The notes: generated by a model from the sequence alone, not told the origin. DNA of 64,000 bases from Listeria booriae (GCF_000766865.1 NZ_JNFA01000011.1:1-64000); one strand, 5' to 3'; shown: positions 1-8,573, numbered from the stretch's first letter. A program made the numbers and translations.

Positions 1-1833
1 CACTGCGTTGACAGTTGGTGCAGATGGTACTGCGTCATCTTGTACAATCGTAGTGACAGAGCCACTTGTTACGCCTGCTTTTGTTTGTTCTACCGATACG
101 CTTGTGCCGGCTGCTAGTTTAGGAACCGTTACTTCGTATGTTCCGTCTGTTTGAACTGTACCTGTGTAAGTCATGTTGTTTGCTTTCACTGTGACTGTTG
201 CGCCTGCGACACCTGTTCCTGTTACTTTAGTATCTTGGTTGGATACGCGGTTAACCGTTGGGTTTGCTAATGTGTCTGCTTGAACGGTTACTGTTGTTGC
301 TGCGCCTTTGTTGCCAGCTTCGTCTGTGAGGGAAACTTCGATGTGTGCACCGATGGCTTGTTTTGACATGGTGATGCTGAATGCGCCTTCGCTGTTTGTA
401 CGACCTTCGATGATACCGCCTGATGGTAGTTTCACGGCTACGTCACAGTTTGCTTCGCCTGTTCCTGAGATGACTGTGTCTGTGTCTTTGACTGCATTTA
501 CGCTTGGTGCGTCTGGTGCGATGACGTCTAGGACTGTTTTAGTTGCTTTTGGACTGATTGTACCTGTGCTATCTTGAGCAACAGCTTCTACGGTTGCGCC
601 TGCATCTGGCGTGTCAATGTTAATAGAAAATTCACCAAGAACGTCTACTGTACCGCTGTAAGAAATGTTGCTTGGTTTTACTTTAACTGTGATGGTGTTA
701 CCTGGGTCACCTGTTCCTGTTACTCGTGTGGATGTGTTCGTTACGTTGTCTAAGACTGGTGTATTTGGCCCTTCATAGGATACAGTTTCAGTAGCTTTCG
801 CGCTAGATACGCTGTTTAATACGGATGTTGCTTCTACTACTGCATTTGCTGCTTGTTTTGGAATCGTTACGCTCCACGTGCCGTCTGAAGTGACTGTTGT
901 TGGGTATTCGATGCCGTTTGCTTTGAATGTTAGTGTAGAACCTGCTTCACCTGTTCCAGATGCTGTCGTGCTTTTAGTTGTTAATGGGTTTATGGTTGGT
1001 GCCGCAATTGGTGCTTGTGTTACAGTTTGATTTGCAGATGAAGATAGCGTACCAGACATCACGGTCGCTGTAATTGTTGAACCATAGGCTTGCTCTGGAA
1101 TAGTTACACTATAGTCTCCATTTGAATTCACTTTACCAGAGCCAATTTGTACGTCACCATTTTTTATAAGCACTGCTCCATTTGGTTCTCCCTTACCTGA
1201 CACAGTTGTTGTATTTGTAGAAATATCACTTATCGTCGTTTGGTCAAGAACTGATGTATCGACTACTTTTACATTTGAAAATTTAAAAATTCCATTAGCC
1301 TCAGTGTGAGGTGTCGATTGAAAACTAACAACAGTCTTAACACCTGTTGCAGTTGTATTAAGAGTAATATTTTGCGTGCCAGTGAAATAACGCCAATCAC
1401 CTGATATTGAGCCTACAGTCGACGCTGTAGCCCCCAAAAATATCGCGTACTGTGCATTTGAAACATTTGTTGCAGTAACTGTTAAACGATACGTGTGCCC
1501 TGGAATAGTATCTATTTTTTGAGATAAATAACCAGCACTGGAAGCAGTTGAGTTTATTGTAACTGACCCATCCCCATTTGGAGTAACCGATGAAGTTCCA
1601 GATTTTTCAAAACCCCAATAGGCTAAATCAGTAAACGCTGCGTTCTTCACTAAATTTTGTGTGGCTGTTAATCCACTCTTCAATTTCGTCTCTGCTTGAT
1701 TCCCAACTGACGTACTACCATCATTCTCCGCCGCCATGCTCTTCGCTGGCATTGTTGTAATTAGCGAACTTGCTACTACATTCGCCGCGACTACTGCCAT
1801 TGCAACTTTTTTCATTGTTTGATTCTTACTCAT
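1..1833 (-). CDS. Secreted Ig-repeat surface protein, 3' end outside window
   Basis: The reading frame is open from an ATG at 1833 to base 1, giving 611 codons with no stop, so the C-terminus lies beyond the left edge. An AGAGGAGA ribosome site sits eight bases before the ATG. The protein starts with a signal peptide (MSKNQTMKKVAMAVVAANVV, cleavage near the AKSMAAEN region). Residues about 50-200 resemble a carbohydrate-binding jelly-roll of the CBM4_9 kind (start NLVKNAAFTDLAYWGF). From about 205 there are successive modules of roughly 75-80 residues with the pattern TxVSGTGEPGxxVxVK...G...V.IP, typical of bacterial Ig-like (Big_6) domains. It is probably an exported adhesin; whether it ends in an anchor cannot be seen. 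The domain names are judged by eye. Confidence 0.85.
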   Translation of the reverse strand, partial: MSKNQTMKKVAMAVVAANVVASSLITTMPAKSMAAENDGSTSVGNQAETKLKSGLTATQNLVKNAAFTDLAYWGFEKSGTSSVTPNGDGSVTINSTASSAGYLSQKIDTIPGHTYRLTVTATNVSNAQYAIFLGATASTVGSISGDWRYFTGTQNITLNTTATGVKTVVSFQSTPHTEANGIFKFSNVKVVDTSVLDQTTISDISTNTTTVSGKGEPNGAVLIKNGDVQIGSGKVNSNGDYSVTIPEQAYGSTITATVMSGTLSSSANQTVTQAPIAAPTINPLTTKSTTASGTGEAGSTLTFKANGIEYPTTVTSDGTWSVTIPKQAANAVVEATSVLNSVSSAKATETVSYEGPNTPVLDNVTNTSTRVTGTGDPGNTITVKVKPSNISYSGTVDVLGEFSINIDTPDAGATVEAVAQDSTGTISPKATKTVLDVIAPDAPSVNAVKDTDTVISGTGEANCDVAVKLPSGGIIEGRTNSEGAFSITMSKQAIGAHIEVSLTDEAGNKGAATTVTVQADTLANPTVNRVSNQDTKVTGTGVAGATVTVKANNMTYTGTVQTDGTYEVTVPKLAAGTSVSVEQTKAGVTSGSVTTIVQDDAVPSAPTVNAV

Positions 1834-1840
1834 TATTTAT

Positions 1841-1940
1841 TGTCTCCTCTTTATATAATCTTGTCATTTTCTCATGAATTAATTGACGATTGTCTCCTCT
1901 TGATATAATCTTGTCATTTTCTCATGAATTAATTGACGTT
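1841..1940 (-). repeat. Tandem 50-bp duplication of the 5' leader
   Basis: Two head-to-tail units, 1841-1890 and 1891-1940, differ at only a few positions. Each unit carries, on the minus strand, ATGACAAGATTATAT followed by an AAGAGGAGACA or CAAGAGGAGACA ribosome site. Only the unit next to the gene has an ATG at usable spacing. The array lies immediately upstream of the secreted Ig-repeat gene and duplicates its translation-initiation leader. Confidence 0.85.
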
Positions 1941-2045
1941 GGAATTGTTCGATTGTTTCTAACTCCCTTCAGCTATGGTTTCATTCCATTGCGTTTAGCT
2001 TGAATTCATGAACACCGACTCCTTTTTGCTTTTCTTAGTATGGGT

Positions 2046-2744
2046 CTACTTTAGTAATCCTGCTAATATGCTGTTTTCTTGTATTACTGCTTTATTCATT
2101 ACTAATTGATGGGATATCGGTTCTAAAAATCCTTCTTGCGTTAATTGCTTGCAAATATAGTACATCGTTGTCATTGTTATATTTAAATAATTAGCAATTA
2201 TTTTTTTAGTTAAACTTTTCGGTAATATTAAATGCTGTGAATCTTCTTTGCCGTATCGTTTTGCTAGTTGAATCATGTTTGCCATGATGCGTTCTTTTGT
2301 TTCAGCCATTTGGTAAACGTTTCGTTGGATTAAATATTCGTTATTTGTTTTCATCTCATTGTATAGATAGAAGACGCCTTCTTGAGTGGACATTAGTTTG
2401 CGCATGACGTCTTCTTTGGTGAAGCGCCATACTTCTGCATGGGCTAGTGCTTGGACGGTGAAGAACGATGGTTCATTGCCGAGAATGCTGTCAACGCCAA
2501 TGAATTCGTTTTGTTTTGTGAAACTAATGACGTGTCCTTTTCTCCAATTACTGAAAAGTCCGCTTTTTACGATATATATATATTCATGTATTTGGTTTTC
2601 ATCGAACAAGATATCCCGTTTGTTTAATAGTAGTGTTGTACTTGGAATCGGATAGATTTCTTTATCTAATAGTAAATTGATTAATTGGTTAGTATTGAAT
2701 GTTTCTTCCATGACTTCTTTATCGAATAACTGCATATAAGACAT
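2046..2744 (-). CDS. Crp/Fnr-family (PrfA-like) transcriptional regulator
   Basis: This 232-aa protein has an N-terminal cyclic-nucleotide-binding-like beta-roll (about 20-130) and a C-terminal helix-turn-helix (about 170-215, core KKIIANYLNITMTTMYYICK). The length and layout match the Crp/Fnr family, which in Listeria includes PrfA. I chose the ATG at 2744 because AAAGGAG lies about nine bases upstream; the frame stays open to 2786, where a further start has no ribosome site. No effector pocket can be assigned from the sequence. It is the first of three consecutive Crp/Fnr-type genes. The targets are unknown, but the surface-protein gene just downstream on the same strand is an obvious candidate. 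Confidence 0.85.
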   Translation of the reverse strand: MSYMQLFDKEVMEETFNTNQLINLLLDKEIYPIPSTTLLLNKRDILFDENQIHEYIYIVKSGLFSNWRKGHVISFTKQNEFIGVDSILGNEPSFFTVQALAHAEVWRFTKEDVMRKLMSTQEGVFYLYNEMKTNNEYLIQRNVYQMAETKERIMANMIQLAKRYGKEDSQHLILPKSLTKKIIANYLNITMTTMYYICKQLTQEGFLEPISHQLVMNKAVIQENSILAGLLK

Positions 2745-2880
2745 TGTGCTAACTCCTTTCTTTGTGCTTTTCAAAACAGTGAACACTCTTTCGATATATT
2801 TATCTTAGCACCTTTTAAAATTCTTGTTTCGCAAATATGCTGACTTGTCGAATGTCTTTTCCGAACAATATGTGAACGCG

Positions 2881-3540
2881 TTATAAATTGGTGTTATTTT
2901 TCGTATAAATAATCATACCGTGGGGTTCGTCGTGTAGAATTCCTTGTGCTACGAGTCGTTTGCAGATGGAAGCGACAGTGGCGTAGCTTAGTTGTAAGTA
3001 GTTGGCGAGCATTTTTTTTGAGAAATACATGGTCATGTAAATCGCATCGTTTTTTTCTTCGCCATACAGAAATGCTAAATGTAATAATGCTTGTAATGTT
3101 TTATCGTAGTTGCTTGTTCTTGTGGTTAGTCTTTTTTTTAGGATGGCTGTGTGGTTGCTCAGTAATTTATTTAATTTCAGGATACCTTCTGGTTGTGCTT
3201 TTAATTTTTGAATGACTTCGTGGGTTGGGATTTTGTAAATGGTTGTTTTGGTTAGGGAGATGATGCTAGATGCGGCTATTTGATTGTGAAACATGGTGTC
3301 TAGTCCGAGGCACTCCTCTGTACCTAGAAAATGAAGAACGACTTGATTTTTCGTTTCAATGACTACGCCTGAGACCACGATATAGATGGCATCTGTGGTT
3401 TGTGTTTCTTTTATTATCGTTTTGTTTGCGTCAAAGTATAGTTTATCGTAGGAGATGGAATAGCTTGGATCATTTAATAAGTACTCTCTAAATTCACGAT
3501 TAATACAATTATTTTCAAGTTCACATGGGTTTAATAACAT
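2881..3540 (-). CDS. Crp/Fnr-family transcriptional regulator
   Basis: This 219-aa protein has the same layout as its neighbour at 2046-2744. The beta-roll occupies about residues 30-130 and the winged helix-turn-helix about 165-205 (core KKMLANYLQLSYATVASICK). The two helix-turn-helix regions are clearly alike, suggesting paralogues. The ATG at 3540 is preceded by a strong CAAGGAGGAGAGCAAG ribosome site. The N-terminal segment has two Cys (CELENNCINRE), but the spacing does not match a classical Fnr iron-sulfur ligand set, so oxygen sensing is not supported. The gene points away from the regulator at 3894, across a 353-bp region containing a strong palindrome. Confidence 0.85.
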   Translation of the reverse strand: MLLNPCELENNCINREFREYLLNDPSYSISYDKLYFDANKTIIKETQTTDAIYIVVSGVVIETKNQVVLHFLGTEECLGLDTMFHNQIAASSIISLTKTTIYKIPTHEVIQKLKAQPEGILKLNKLLSNHTAILKKRLTTRTSNYDKTLQALLHLAFLYGEEKNDAIYMTMYFSKKMLANYLQLSYATVASICKRLVAQGILHDEPHGMIIYTKNNTNL

Positions 3541-3795
3541 CTTGCTCTCCTCCTTGTTACTATTGCTCTTTCGAATAACAACAGTATACTATGATTTATT
3601 TTTTCTTGATTTTTAGAAAATAGGCTAACCAAAATACATATATAACATTTATAAATCTTATAATCGTTTTTTCTTGATTTATGAGAACAAGGATAGGGCA
3701 AAAACGGCTAAAATAGGCTTTATTTGAACATTTATTGAACATTTATAATAACGTTAATTCTTTTTTTAATATCTAAAATAAACAGATTTCGTTGT

Positions 3796-3819
3796 AAATA
3801 GTGTACTAGTTCACTATTT
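3796..3819. promoter_or_regulatory. 24-bp near-perfect palindrome, candidate operator
   Basis: Half-sites AAATAGTG and CACTATTT flank a central ACTAGT that is itself palindromic, so 22 of 24 positions are symmetric. It lies 74 bp before the ATG of the Crp/Fnr-like gene at 3894, in the intergenic region it shares with the divergent gene at 3540. A dimeric regulator, possibly one of the adjacent Crp/Fnr proteins, could bind here. The rest of this 353-bp gap is AT-rich with two short direct repeats (TTGAACATTTA at about 3724 and 3735) and no gene. Confidence 0.55.
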
Positions 3820-3893
3820 TGGCGTTTAAGAAATGGGGTATAGAAAATAATAGGAGAACTATAAATTCATTTGGAAGAAAGGATGTATAAAAT

Positions 3894-4595
3894 ATGTATC
3901 GTGATGGTGAACTAGCAACTTTCGCTTCATTTTCTAATATTATGAAGTTGCTAAAGAAAGATCCGCAATTTAATCAATACTGCACACAGCATAGAATACC
4001 AAAGGGGACTGTACAAGTAGTCGATAATCGGAAGAACGCTTATTTATTGGAGAATGGCTACTTAAGTTACACGTATACTGGTAAAGTGGGGGCTGGTTAT
4101 TTCTTTATTACGTGGCCAGGTTCATTTGCGGTATTGCCTATTTCGGAAAACCAAGTCCCTATGATAGGTGAAATGCGCGCTTTAACAGATTTGATTTGGT
4201 GGAAAATTGACATGAACTACTTACGAAAGATGCTTTTTATGGAGGACCCCAGGAACCATATTATGCTTTCTTTTGCTTTACAAACGCGGTACTATCTCTA
4301 TTTGATAGTCAAAAAATATCATCTGTCATCTGTAGAACGTGTGTATTTTTCATTACTTCTTTGTACTGAATCAGGTATCCAAATCAAAAATAACCAGGCG
4401 GAGTTACCTTTATTTTTAAATTATGGGCTGCTTGCCGAGTTCTCGGAAACGTCGCAAAGTTATACGACTCGAGTTCTGGCTGATTTACGGGAAAAGGGTG
4501 TCTTGCAGTCTTCTAAGAAACCGTGGGTGATTACGGATGTGGCTTATTTGAGGAAATTAGTGAACATGGATGATGATTTCCGACCATTTATGTAG
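3894..4595 (+). CDS. Crp/Fnr-family transcriptional regulator
   Basis: This 233-aa protein is of the Crp/Fnr type but more divergent than its two neighbours. Residues about 20-130 form the beta-roll-like part, and residues about 165-225 the winged helix-turn-helix (LLAEFSETSQSYTTRVLADL, then a wing with KPWVITD). The start has a GAAAGGATG ribosome site. It is transcribed away from the gene at 2881-3540. The 24-bp palindrome at 3796-3819 lies in its upstream region. The ligand and targets are unknown. Confidence 0.75.
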   Translation: MYRDGELATFASFSNIMKLLKKDPQFNQYCTQHRIPKGTVQVVDNRKNAYLLENGYLSYTYTGKVGAGYFFITWPGSFAVLPISENQVPMIGEMRALTDLIWWKIDMNYLRKMLFMEDPRNHIMLSFALQTRYYLYLIVKKYHLSSVERVYFSLLLCTESGIQIKNNQAELPLFLNYGLLAEFSETSQSYTTRVLADLREKGVLQSSKKPWVITDVAYLRKLVNMDDDFRPFM

Positions 4596-4756
4596 AAGAG
4601 ATGAGGTTTGATTGCTTGGAATAGCAGTTCATGCCTCATTTTTTCGTGCATAAACCAAGAAAGCGTTCTCATTGAGCGCGAAAATGAATCTTTGTTGAAC
4701 AATCCACGCTAGACTTGTTTCCTTTGCTATACTTGTATGGAGAGGATGTGGTTTTT

Positions 4757-5449
4757 ATGCGGATTTTTATTGTGGAAGAGCAGTTAGTCCAAATAACGAA
4801 GGAAGTTATTGATGCGCATCAGTATCCTTTTGACATTCATCTGGTCACTGAACCGGCGGCGATTTTGCGGGATATTGGGGAGTTGCCTAATATTTATTTT
4901 CTAACGGCGGATTCGGCGGATGTTGCTTGGCAGATTAGGGAGTTGGATGTGCACGGGTATCTTATTTTTTTCACGGATTGTGCTGGTGCGCTGCATGATA
5001 TTGTGGGGCAGTACATTGCGCCGACTGCGTATATTGTGAAGCAAGAGGAGATTTCGCGGAGCTGGGATGACATTGCTTTTGCGTTGCAGTCTGTTTTTTC
5101 TAGGGAGATGTTGCGCCAAAATACGAACTGTTTTGTTTTTGATAATGAAAATCGAGTCGCGTATGAGGATATTCTGTATTTCGAGACGATTCCGCGTACG
5201 AGGAAGGTCATGCTGCACACTCGTAATGGCACGTATATTATCGCGGATTTTTTGAAAAATATTAAAGCTGGATTGGCGAGCCACGCCGAGTTTTCAGGGG
5301 TCAATTCGTATTTAATTAATCTAAATAACGTCACCCGCATCGACCGGAAAAATGGGATTATCGCGTTTAAGGGCGACGCTCAGATTCATGCTGGACGCCG
5401 CGTTATTAGTACGGTTTACAAGGATTTTCAATCGCAATTTCTGCACTAA
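4757..5449 (+). CDS. AgrA-like LytTR response regulator with degenerate receiver
   Basis: This is a 230-aa protein. An N-terminal receiver-like domain (about 1-115) precedes a LytTR DNA-binding domain (about 125-228, with FETIPRTRKVMLHTRNG and a C-terminal GRRVISTVYKDF stretch), the architecture of AgrA. The ATG at 4757 has GGAGAGGATG upstream; an upstream ATG at 4715 lacks a ribosome site. The acidic pair E7-E8 and a Lys in the AYIVKQ motif are present. The position of the phospho-acceptor Asp (AgrA-like YFLDI) reads YFLTA, with Thr at residue 50. No histidine kinase is adjacent. It may therefore act without phosphorylation, or as a partner of another regulator. Confidence 0.8.
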   Translation: MRIFIVEEQLVQITKEVIDAHQYPFDIHLVTEPAAILRDIGELPNIYFLTADSADVAWQIRELDVHGYLIFFTDCAGALHDIVGQYIAPTAYIVKQEEISRSWDDIAFALQSVFSREMLRQNTNCFVFDNENRVAYEDILYFETIPRTRKVMLHTRNGTYIIADFLKNIKAGLASHAEFSGVNSYLINLNNVTRIDRKNGIIAFKGDAQIHAGRRVISTVYKDFQSQFLH

Positions 5450-5476
5450 AAAAGCCCCGCAGTAATGCACGGAGCT
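5446..5476 (-). terminator. Possible terminator facing leftward
   Basis: Read on the minus strand, AGCTCCG and CGGGGCT form a 7-bp stem (one G-U pair) around a 10-base loop, followed by TTTTTT. It lies beyond the large stem-loop element downstream of the MATE gene and would stop leftward transcripts before they run into the converging LytTR gene. Confidence 0.4.
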
Positions 5477-5510
5477 GAGCTGTAGAAAAATCGCACTACA
5501 CGATATCCCA

Positions 5511-5711
5511 CCAAACCTCAGCGGGTCGACAAATGCTTAGCTGCTAGGCAAAAGTGAGTACCAGCGCGGAGCGTACTAGAGTACATTGACTGAAAACAGG
5601 GAGAGAGTCGTATCCTCGACCATGTGAGAAGTTATGCGTAGCGCAGCGTAGAAGAGCACTGGAACGGAACTTTTAACGACGCAGATGAGCGTTTGTCGAC
5701 ACGCTGAGCTA
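5511..5711 (-). repeat. Large stem-loop repeat element, copy A
   Basis: The outer arms CTCAGCGGGTCGACAAATGC (from 5518) and GCGTTTGTCGACACGCTGAG (to about 5708) pair almost fully. Inside are the pairs AAAAGT/ACTTTT and CCAGTGC/GCGCTGG (minus-strand reading) and a small GTAC hairpin. The minus-strand TAG of the MATE gene (5709-5711) is the first codon of the element. Compared with copies B and C, the short linker after the GTAC hairpin is replaced by about 70 bases. The far end carries the shared CCAAACC motif. Confidence 0.8.
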
Positions 5712-7061
5712 GACCATTTCTGGATTTTTGAACAAACCGCGCCAAGTTCGCAACATAATGATGAGGCAAACGGTGAATGCTCCGACATCTGCGAGTGGGA
5801 AGGCATACCAAACGCCGTCCAAGCCCCAGAAATTCGGCAAAATGAGTAGTAATGGGACTAAGCAAATAATCTGGCGCATCAGGGAGATCACGAAGGAAAT
5901 CCGAGCGCGACCTAGTGCTTGATACAAGCCCCCGCATACTATTTGGAAGCCAATTGTTGGTGCTGCGAGTAAGACAACTTGTACGGCATGTGCGCCGTCT
6001 CTTAGCAAAGCTTTGTCTTCTGTAAAGACGCTGACTAATAAGTCTGGGAACAGCTCTACTACGACAAATGCTATGATGGACATCGCTGTTGCCGCGATAA
6101 TCGATAATTTGACTGCTTTAATCACACGTTTGTATTCTCGGGAACCGTAGTTAAAGCCAACAATCGGCTGCATTCCTTGGGTGACTCCGTTTATCGGCAT
6201 AATCATGAAAGATGCAATTCGGTTCGCAACGCCATACGCCGCAATCGCCATTGTACCGCCATGAATATTAAGCATCCAGTTCACGGCAATCGATACGATA
6301 CTCCCCGCCGACATCATGATAAATGACGGGAATCCAATCGCCACAATGCTTCCCGACAATTTCCAATCGATATGAAAACGGAAGCCGCGAAGTGTGAGCG
6401 AACTTTTTCCGGATAGGAAGTAAATAAGTAGCCATGCCGCGCCAACTGCTTGAGCAATCAATGTCGCAAAAGCGGAGCCGCGAATGCCCCAATCAAGACC
6501 CATAATGAAAATCGGATTTAAAATCATGTTTAAAACTGCTGAAATAATCATGGTCAGCATTGCAATTTTGGCATTACCTTCGGAACGAACAATGTTGTTC
6601 ATCGCCATCCCGAACGTTTGGAAAACCGAGCCCAGCAGTAGAATTTGCAGGAAATCCTTCGCGTACTGGTGGATTTCTGGTGTCGCGCCGAACATTGTGA
6701 TGAGCGGATCTAGGTAAACAAATGTCACGAGGGCGAGCAACAAGCTGGAAATTACCACAAGCCAAATTACTTGGTGGTACACTTTGTTGGCCCGTTCTTG
6801 GTCTCCGGCACCTAGGGCCCGCGAAATAATCGAGGCCCCACCAATTCCGAACATTGCTGCCATGGCCATCATAATCATCTGTACTGGAAACGCGATAGAA
6901 AGTGCCGCAACGCCTAGTGAACCAACGCCCCGCGCCACGAAAATCGTATCGACAATGTTATACATTCCCATGACAAACATGCCGATAAAGGCAGGAACGG
7001 ATAGCCGCCACATGAGCGAACCAATTTTGTCTTCTCCTAATCGCTTACTCTGTTCCTTCAT
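5709..7061 (-). CDS. MATE-family multidrug/Na+ efflux protein
   Basis: This 450-aa polytopic membrane protein has about twelve hydrophobic segments in two MatE halves (about 15-215 and 240-440). The start region (GSLMWRLSVPAFIGMFVMGM, then YNIVDTIFVA) is typical of the NorM/MepA type, which exports cationic drugs in exchange for H+ or Na+. The AGGAGGTGAG ribosome site fits an ATG at 7061; a GTG directly before it (7064) is possible. The start overlaps the end of the MarR gene by 17 bp, so the two are probably translationally coupled, as in mepR-mepA-like pairs. The substrate is not known. The TAG stop abuts stem-loop element A. Confidence 0.92.
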   Translation of the reverse strand: MKEQSKRLGEDKIGSLMWRLSVPAFIGMFVMGMYNIVDTIFVARGVGSLGVAALSIAFPVQMIMMAMAAMFGIGGASIISRALGAGDQERANKVYHQVIWLVVISSLLLALVTFVYLDPLITMFGATPEIHQYAKDFLQILLLGSVFQTFGMAMNNIVRSEGNAKIAMLTMIISAVLNMILNPIFIMGLDWGIRGSAFATLIAQAVGAAWLLIYFLSGKSSLTLRGFRFHIDWKLSGSIVAIGFPSFIMMSAGSIVSIAVNWMLNIHGGTMAIAAYGVANRIASFMIMPINGVTQGMQPIVGFNYGSREYKRVIKAVKLSIIAATAMSIIAFVVVELFPDLLVSVFTEDKALLRDGAHAVQVVLLAAPTIGFQIVCGGLYQALGRARISFVISLMRQIICLVPLLLILPNFWGLDGVWYAFPLADVGAFTVCLIIMLRTWRGLFKNPEMV

Positions 7062-7506
7062 CACCGCTCACCTCCTCTTGAAAATTTTGCGCGTTTTCAG
7101 CCATTCGTACTAATAAATGCACGAGCTGCTCGCGTTCTTCTTCTGTAAAACCGTCTGTCAAAATTCCCGACCAAGCTTTCATCGTTTCTTCAATGATTGG
7201 CTGTACTTCTTGGCCTTTTTCCGTTAAATAAATGAGATGTTTTCGCTTGTCGGTCTGGTCGACTTCGCGTCTGATCATTCCTAAGTCTTCTAACCGCTGG
7301 ATGTGGCGCGCGACGTTTGCTTTGTCTACCATGAAACGCTTCACAATTGTGTCTTGCGATAAGCCGCCATGATGATATAACGTCGTGATATAGCGTAATT
7401 GCCCTACGCCCAAGCCGTATTCTTTTAACCGATTTAATTTAAATGTATTCCCACACCGATTCACAATGGACATCGATTTTGCGATAATTTCGTACCGACC
7501 TGCCAT
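7045..7506 (-). CDS. MarR-family transcriptional regulator
   Basis: This 153-aa winged-helix regulator is of typical MarR length. The helix-turn-helix and wing lie at about residues 45-105 (LSQDTIVKRFMVDKANVARH, then the wing REVDQTDKRKHLIYLTEKG). I chose the ATG at 7506 because of the AAGAGGGAATAAT ribosome site; an upstream start at 7548 has none. The 3' end overlaps the MATE gene. By analogy with MarR/MepR it probably represses this operon and is released by a small ligand, which is an inference from context. A 12-bp palindrome within its own promoter spacer is the likely operator. Confidence 0.92.
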   Translation of the reverse strand: MAGRYEIIAKSMSIVNRCGNTFKLNRLKEYGLGVGQLRYITTLYHHGGLSQDTIVKRFMVDKANVARHIQRLEDLGMIRREVDQTDKRKHLIYLTEKGQEVQPIIEETMKAWSGILTDGFTEEEREQLVHLLVRMAENAQNFQEEVSGDEGTE

Positions 7507-7556
7507 ATTATTCCCTCTTTCTATGTAGCACATTAGTTGCGCTATCAACTTTACTC

Positions 7557-7586
7557 ATTATAGCTAATATTAGCGATGCAATCAAA
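7557..7586 (-). promoter_or_regulatory. MarR-MATE promoter with operator in the spacer
   Basis: On the minus strand TTTGAT (7581-7586), an 18-bp spacer and TATAAT (7557-7562) form a good promoter for the MarR gene. The spacer contains the perfect palindrome GCTAATATTAGC (7563-7574), suitable for blocking RNA polymerase when a MarR dimer binds. The site also lies just upstream of the divergent PucR-type gene. Confidence 0.65.
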
Positions 7587-7644
7587 TTTGACTTTCCAAA
7601 CTGGATTTGCCACAATAATTATAGTAGAAAGTGAGGTCAAAACC

Positions 7645-8517
7645 ATGCGCATCCAAAAACTGAAAGAACGCTATCCCGAACTTACATATTCTGAAAAACC
7701 GTTAAAACAAAACGCCACGCACTTATTTTTTTACGAGTCACCGTATTATTTTGCAATTCCGAAGAAAGCGCTAACTTCTGTGGAGCAAGATTTACTGCAA
7801 ACCTTATTTCAAGCACCCGCTCCTGCCTTCAAAAACGAGCAGTTGCATGATTGGTATACCTTATTATTCACACAGGAAAATCTGGATTTAAAAGAGGAGA
7901 ACACGAACTACCGCATCATCCAATTTCAAATTCAATCCGCCATCCCTCCTAAGAAAACATTGCAGGAATGGCAAAAAGCATTGGCTAGTTTCTTCGCACA
8001 AGATAGCGAACTGCTAATGCTTACAGATGATTATGGCGTCATTATCGAAAAAGTTGCGGGGTCATTGCTCGGCGAGGAGGAGTTAGACGCGATTTCAACA
8101 ACGTTAGAAAGCGATTTTTACATGCGAGTACAGTTTTTTATGGGCTTATTTCATCCAAAGAACCTACTGTTACGTGATTTATTCGCCGAAGAACAGCATT
8201 TATTCCGCCAAAACACGAATCAACTCGTGCAAACCGTAGAATCCAATTGCCTGCCGATGATCGCAGCACATTTAACAGATAGTTTACTAGTACGCCAAAT
8301 CGGGCTCATTTTTGAAAAAGACGACACGTGGGAGCCGTTAATTAAGGCGCTTTGGGCACAACAAGGCAACCTCAGCATGACTGCCAAAGCAATGTTTATG
8401 CACCGAAACACCATTCAATATCGTATCGATAAATTCCAAGAACTAACCAACTTGTCATTGCGCAAAACTGATGGTTTATTATTGGCGTACTTAAGTTGTC
8501 TTTTATTTGAAAGTTAG
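7645..8517 (+). CDS. PucR/CdaR-type helix-turn-helix regulator
   Basis: This 290-aa protein has a C-terminal PucR-type helix-turn-helix (about residues 225-288: GNLSMTAKAMFMHRNTIQYR followed by IDKFQELTNLSLR and a conserved DGLLLAYL end). The N-terminal 200 residues show no domain I recognise and probably sense a signal. The ATG at 7645 follows GTGAGGTC at good spacing; an upstream ATG at 7576 lacks a ribosome site. It is transcribed divergently from the MarR-MATE operon. No neighbouring pathway reveals its ligand or targets. Confidence 0.75.
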   Translation: MRIQKLKERYPELTYSEKPLKQNATHLFFYESPYYFAIPKKALTSVEQDLLQTLFQAPAPAFKNEQLHDWYTLLFTQENLDLKEENTNYRIIQFQIQSAIPPKKTLQEWQKALASFFAQDSELLMLTDDYGVIIEKVAGSLLGEEELDAISTTLESDFYMRVQFFMGLFHPKNLLLRDLFAEEQHLFRQNTNQLVQTVESNCLPMIAAHLTDSLLVRQIGLIFEKDDTWEPLIKALWAQQGNLSMTAKAMFMHRNTIQYRIDKFQELTNLSLRKTDGLLLAYLSCLLFES

Positions 8518-8544
8518 AACCACAACCTAAACAAAGCCGTAGAC

Positions 8545-8573
8545 CGCCTTACCCAAAGACTATAGGTAAGACG
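8545..8573. other. Small hairpin in intergenic region
   Basis: CGCCTTACC and GGTAAGACG can pair over nine positions with one wobble around an 11-base loop. There is no clear T-tract on either strand. It may end transcripts of the PucR gene or of the small ORF at 8599-8676. Confidence 0.3.

Noticed and set aside
2881-3540. Oxygen-sensing Fnr
   Set aside because: Only two N-terminal Cys are visible, and their spacing does not supply a four-Cys iron-sulfur ligand set.
4894-5340. Two overlapping minus-strand frames opposite the LytTR regulator
   Set aside because: The sense frame has recognisable receiver and LytTR domains; the antisense frames have no ribosome site or family features.
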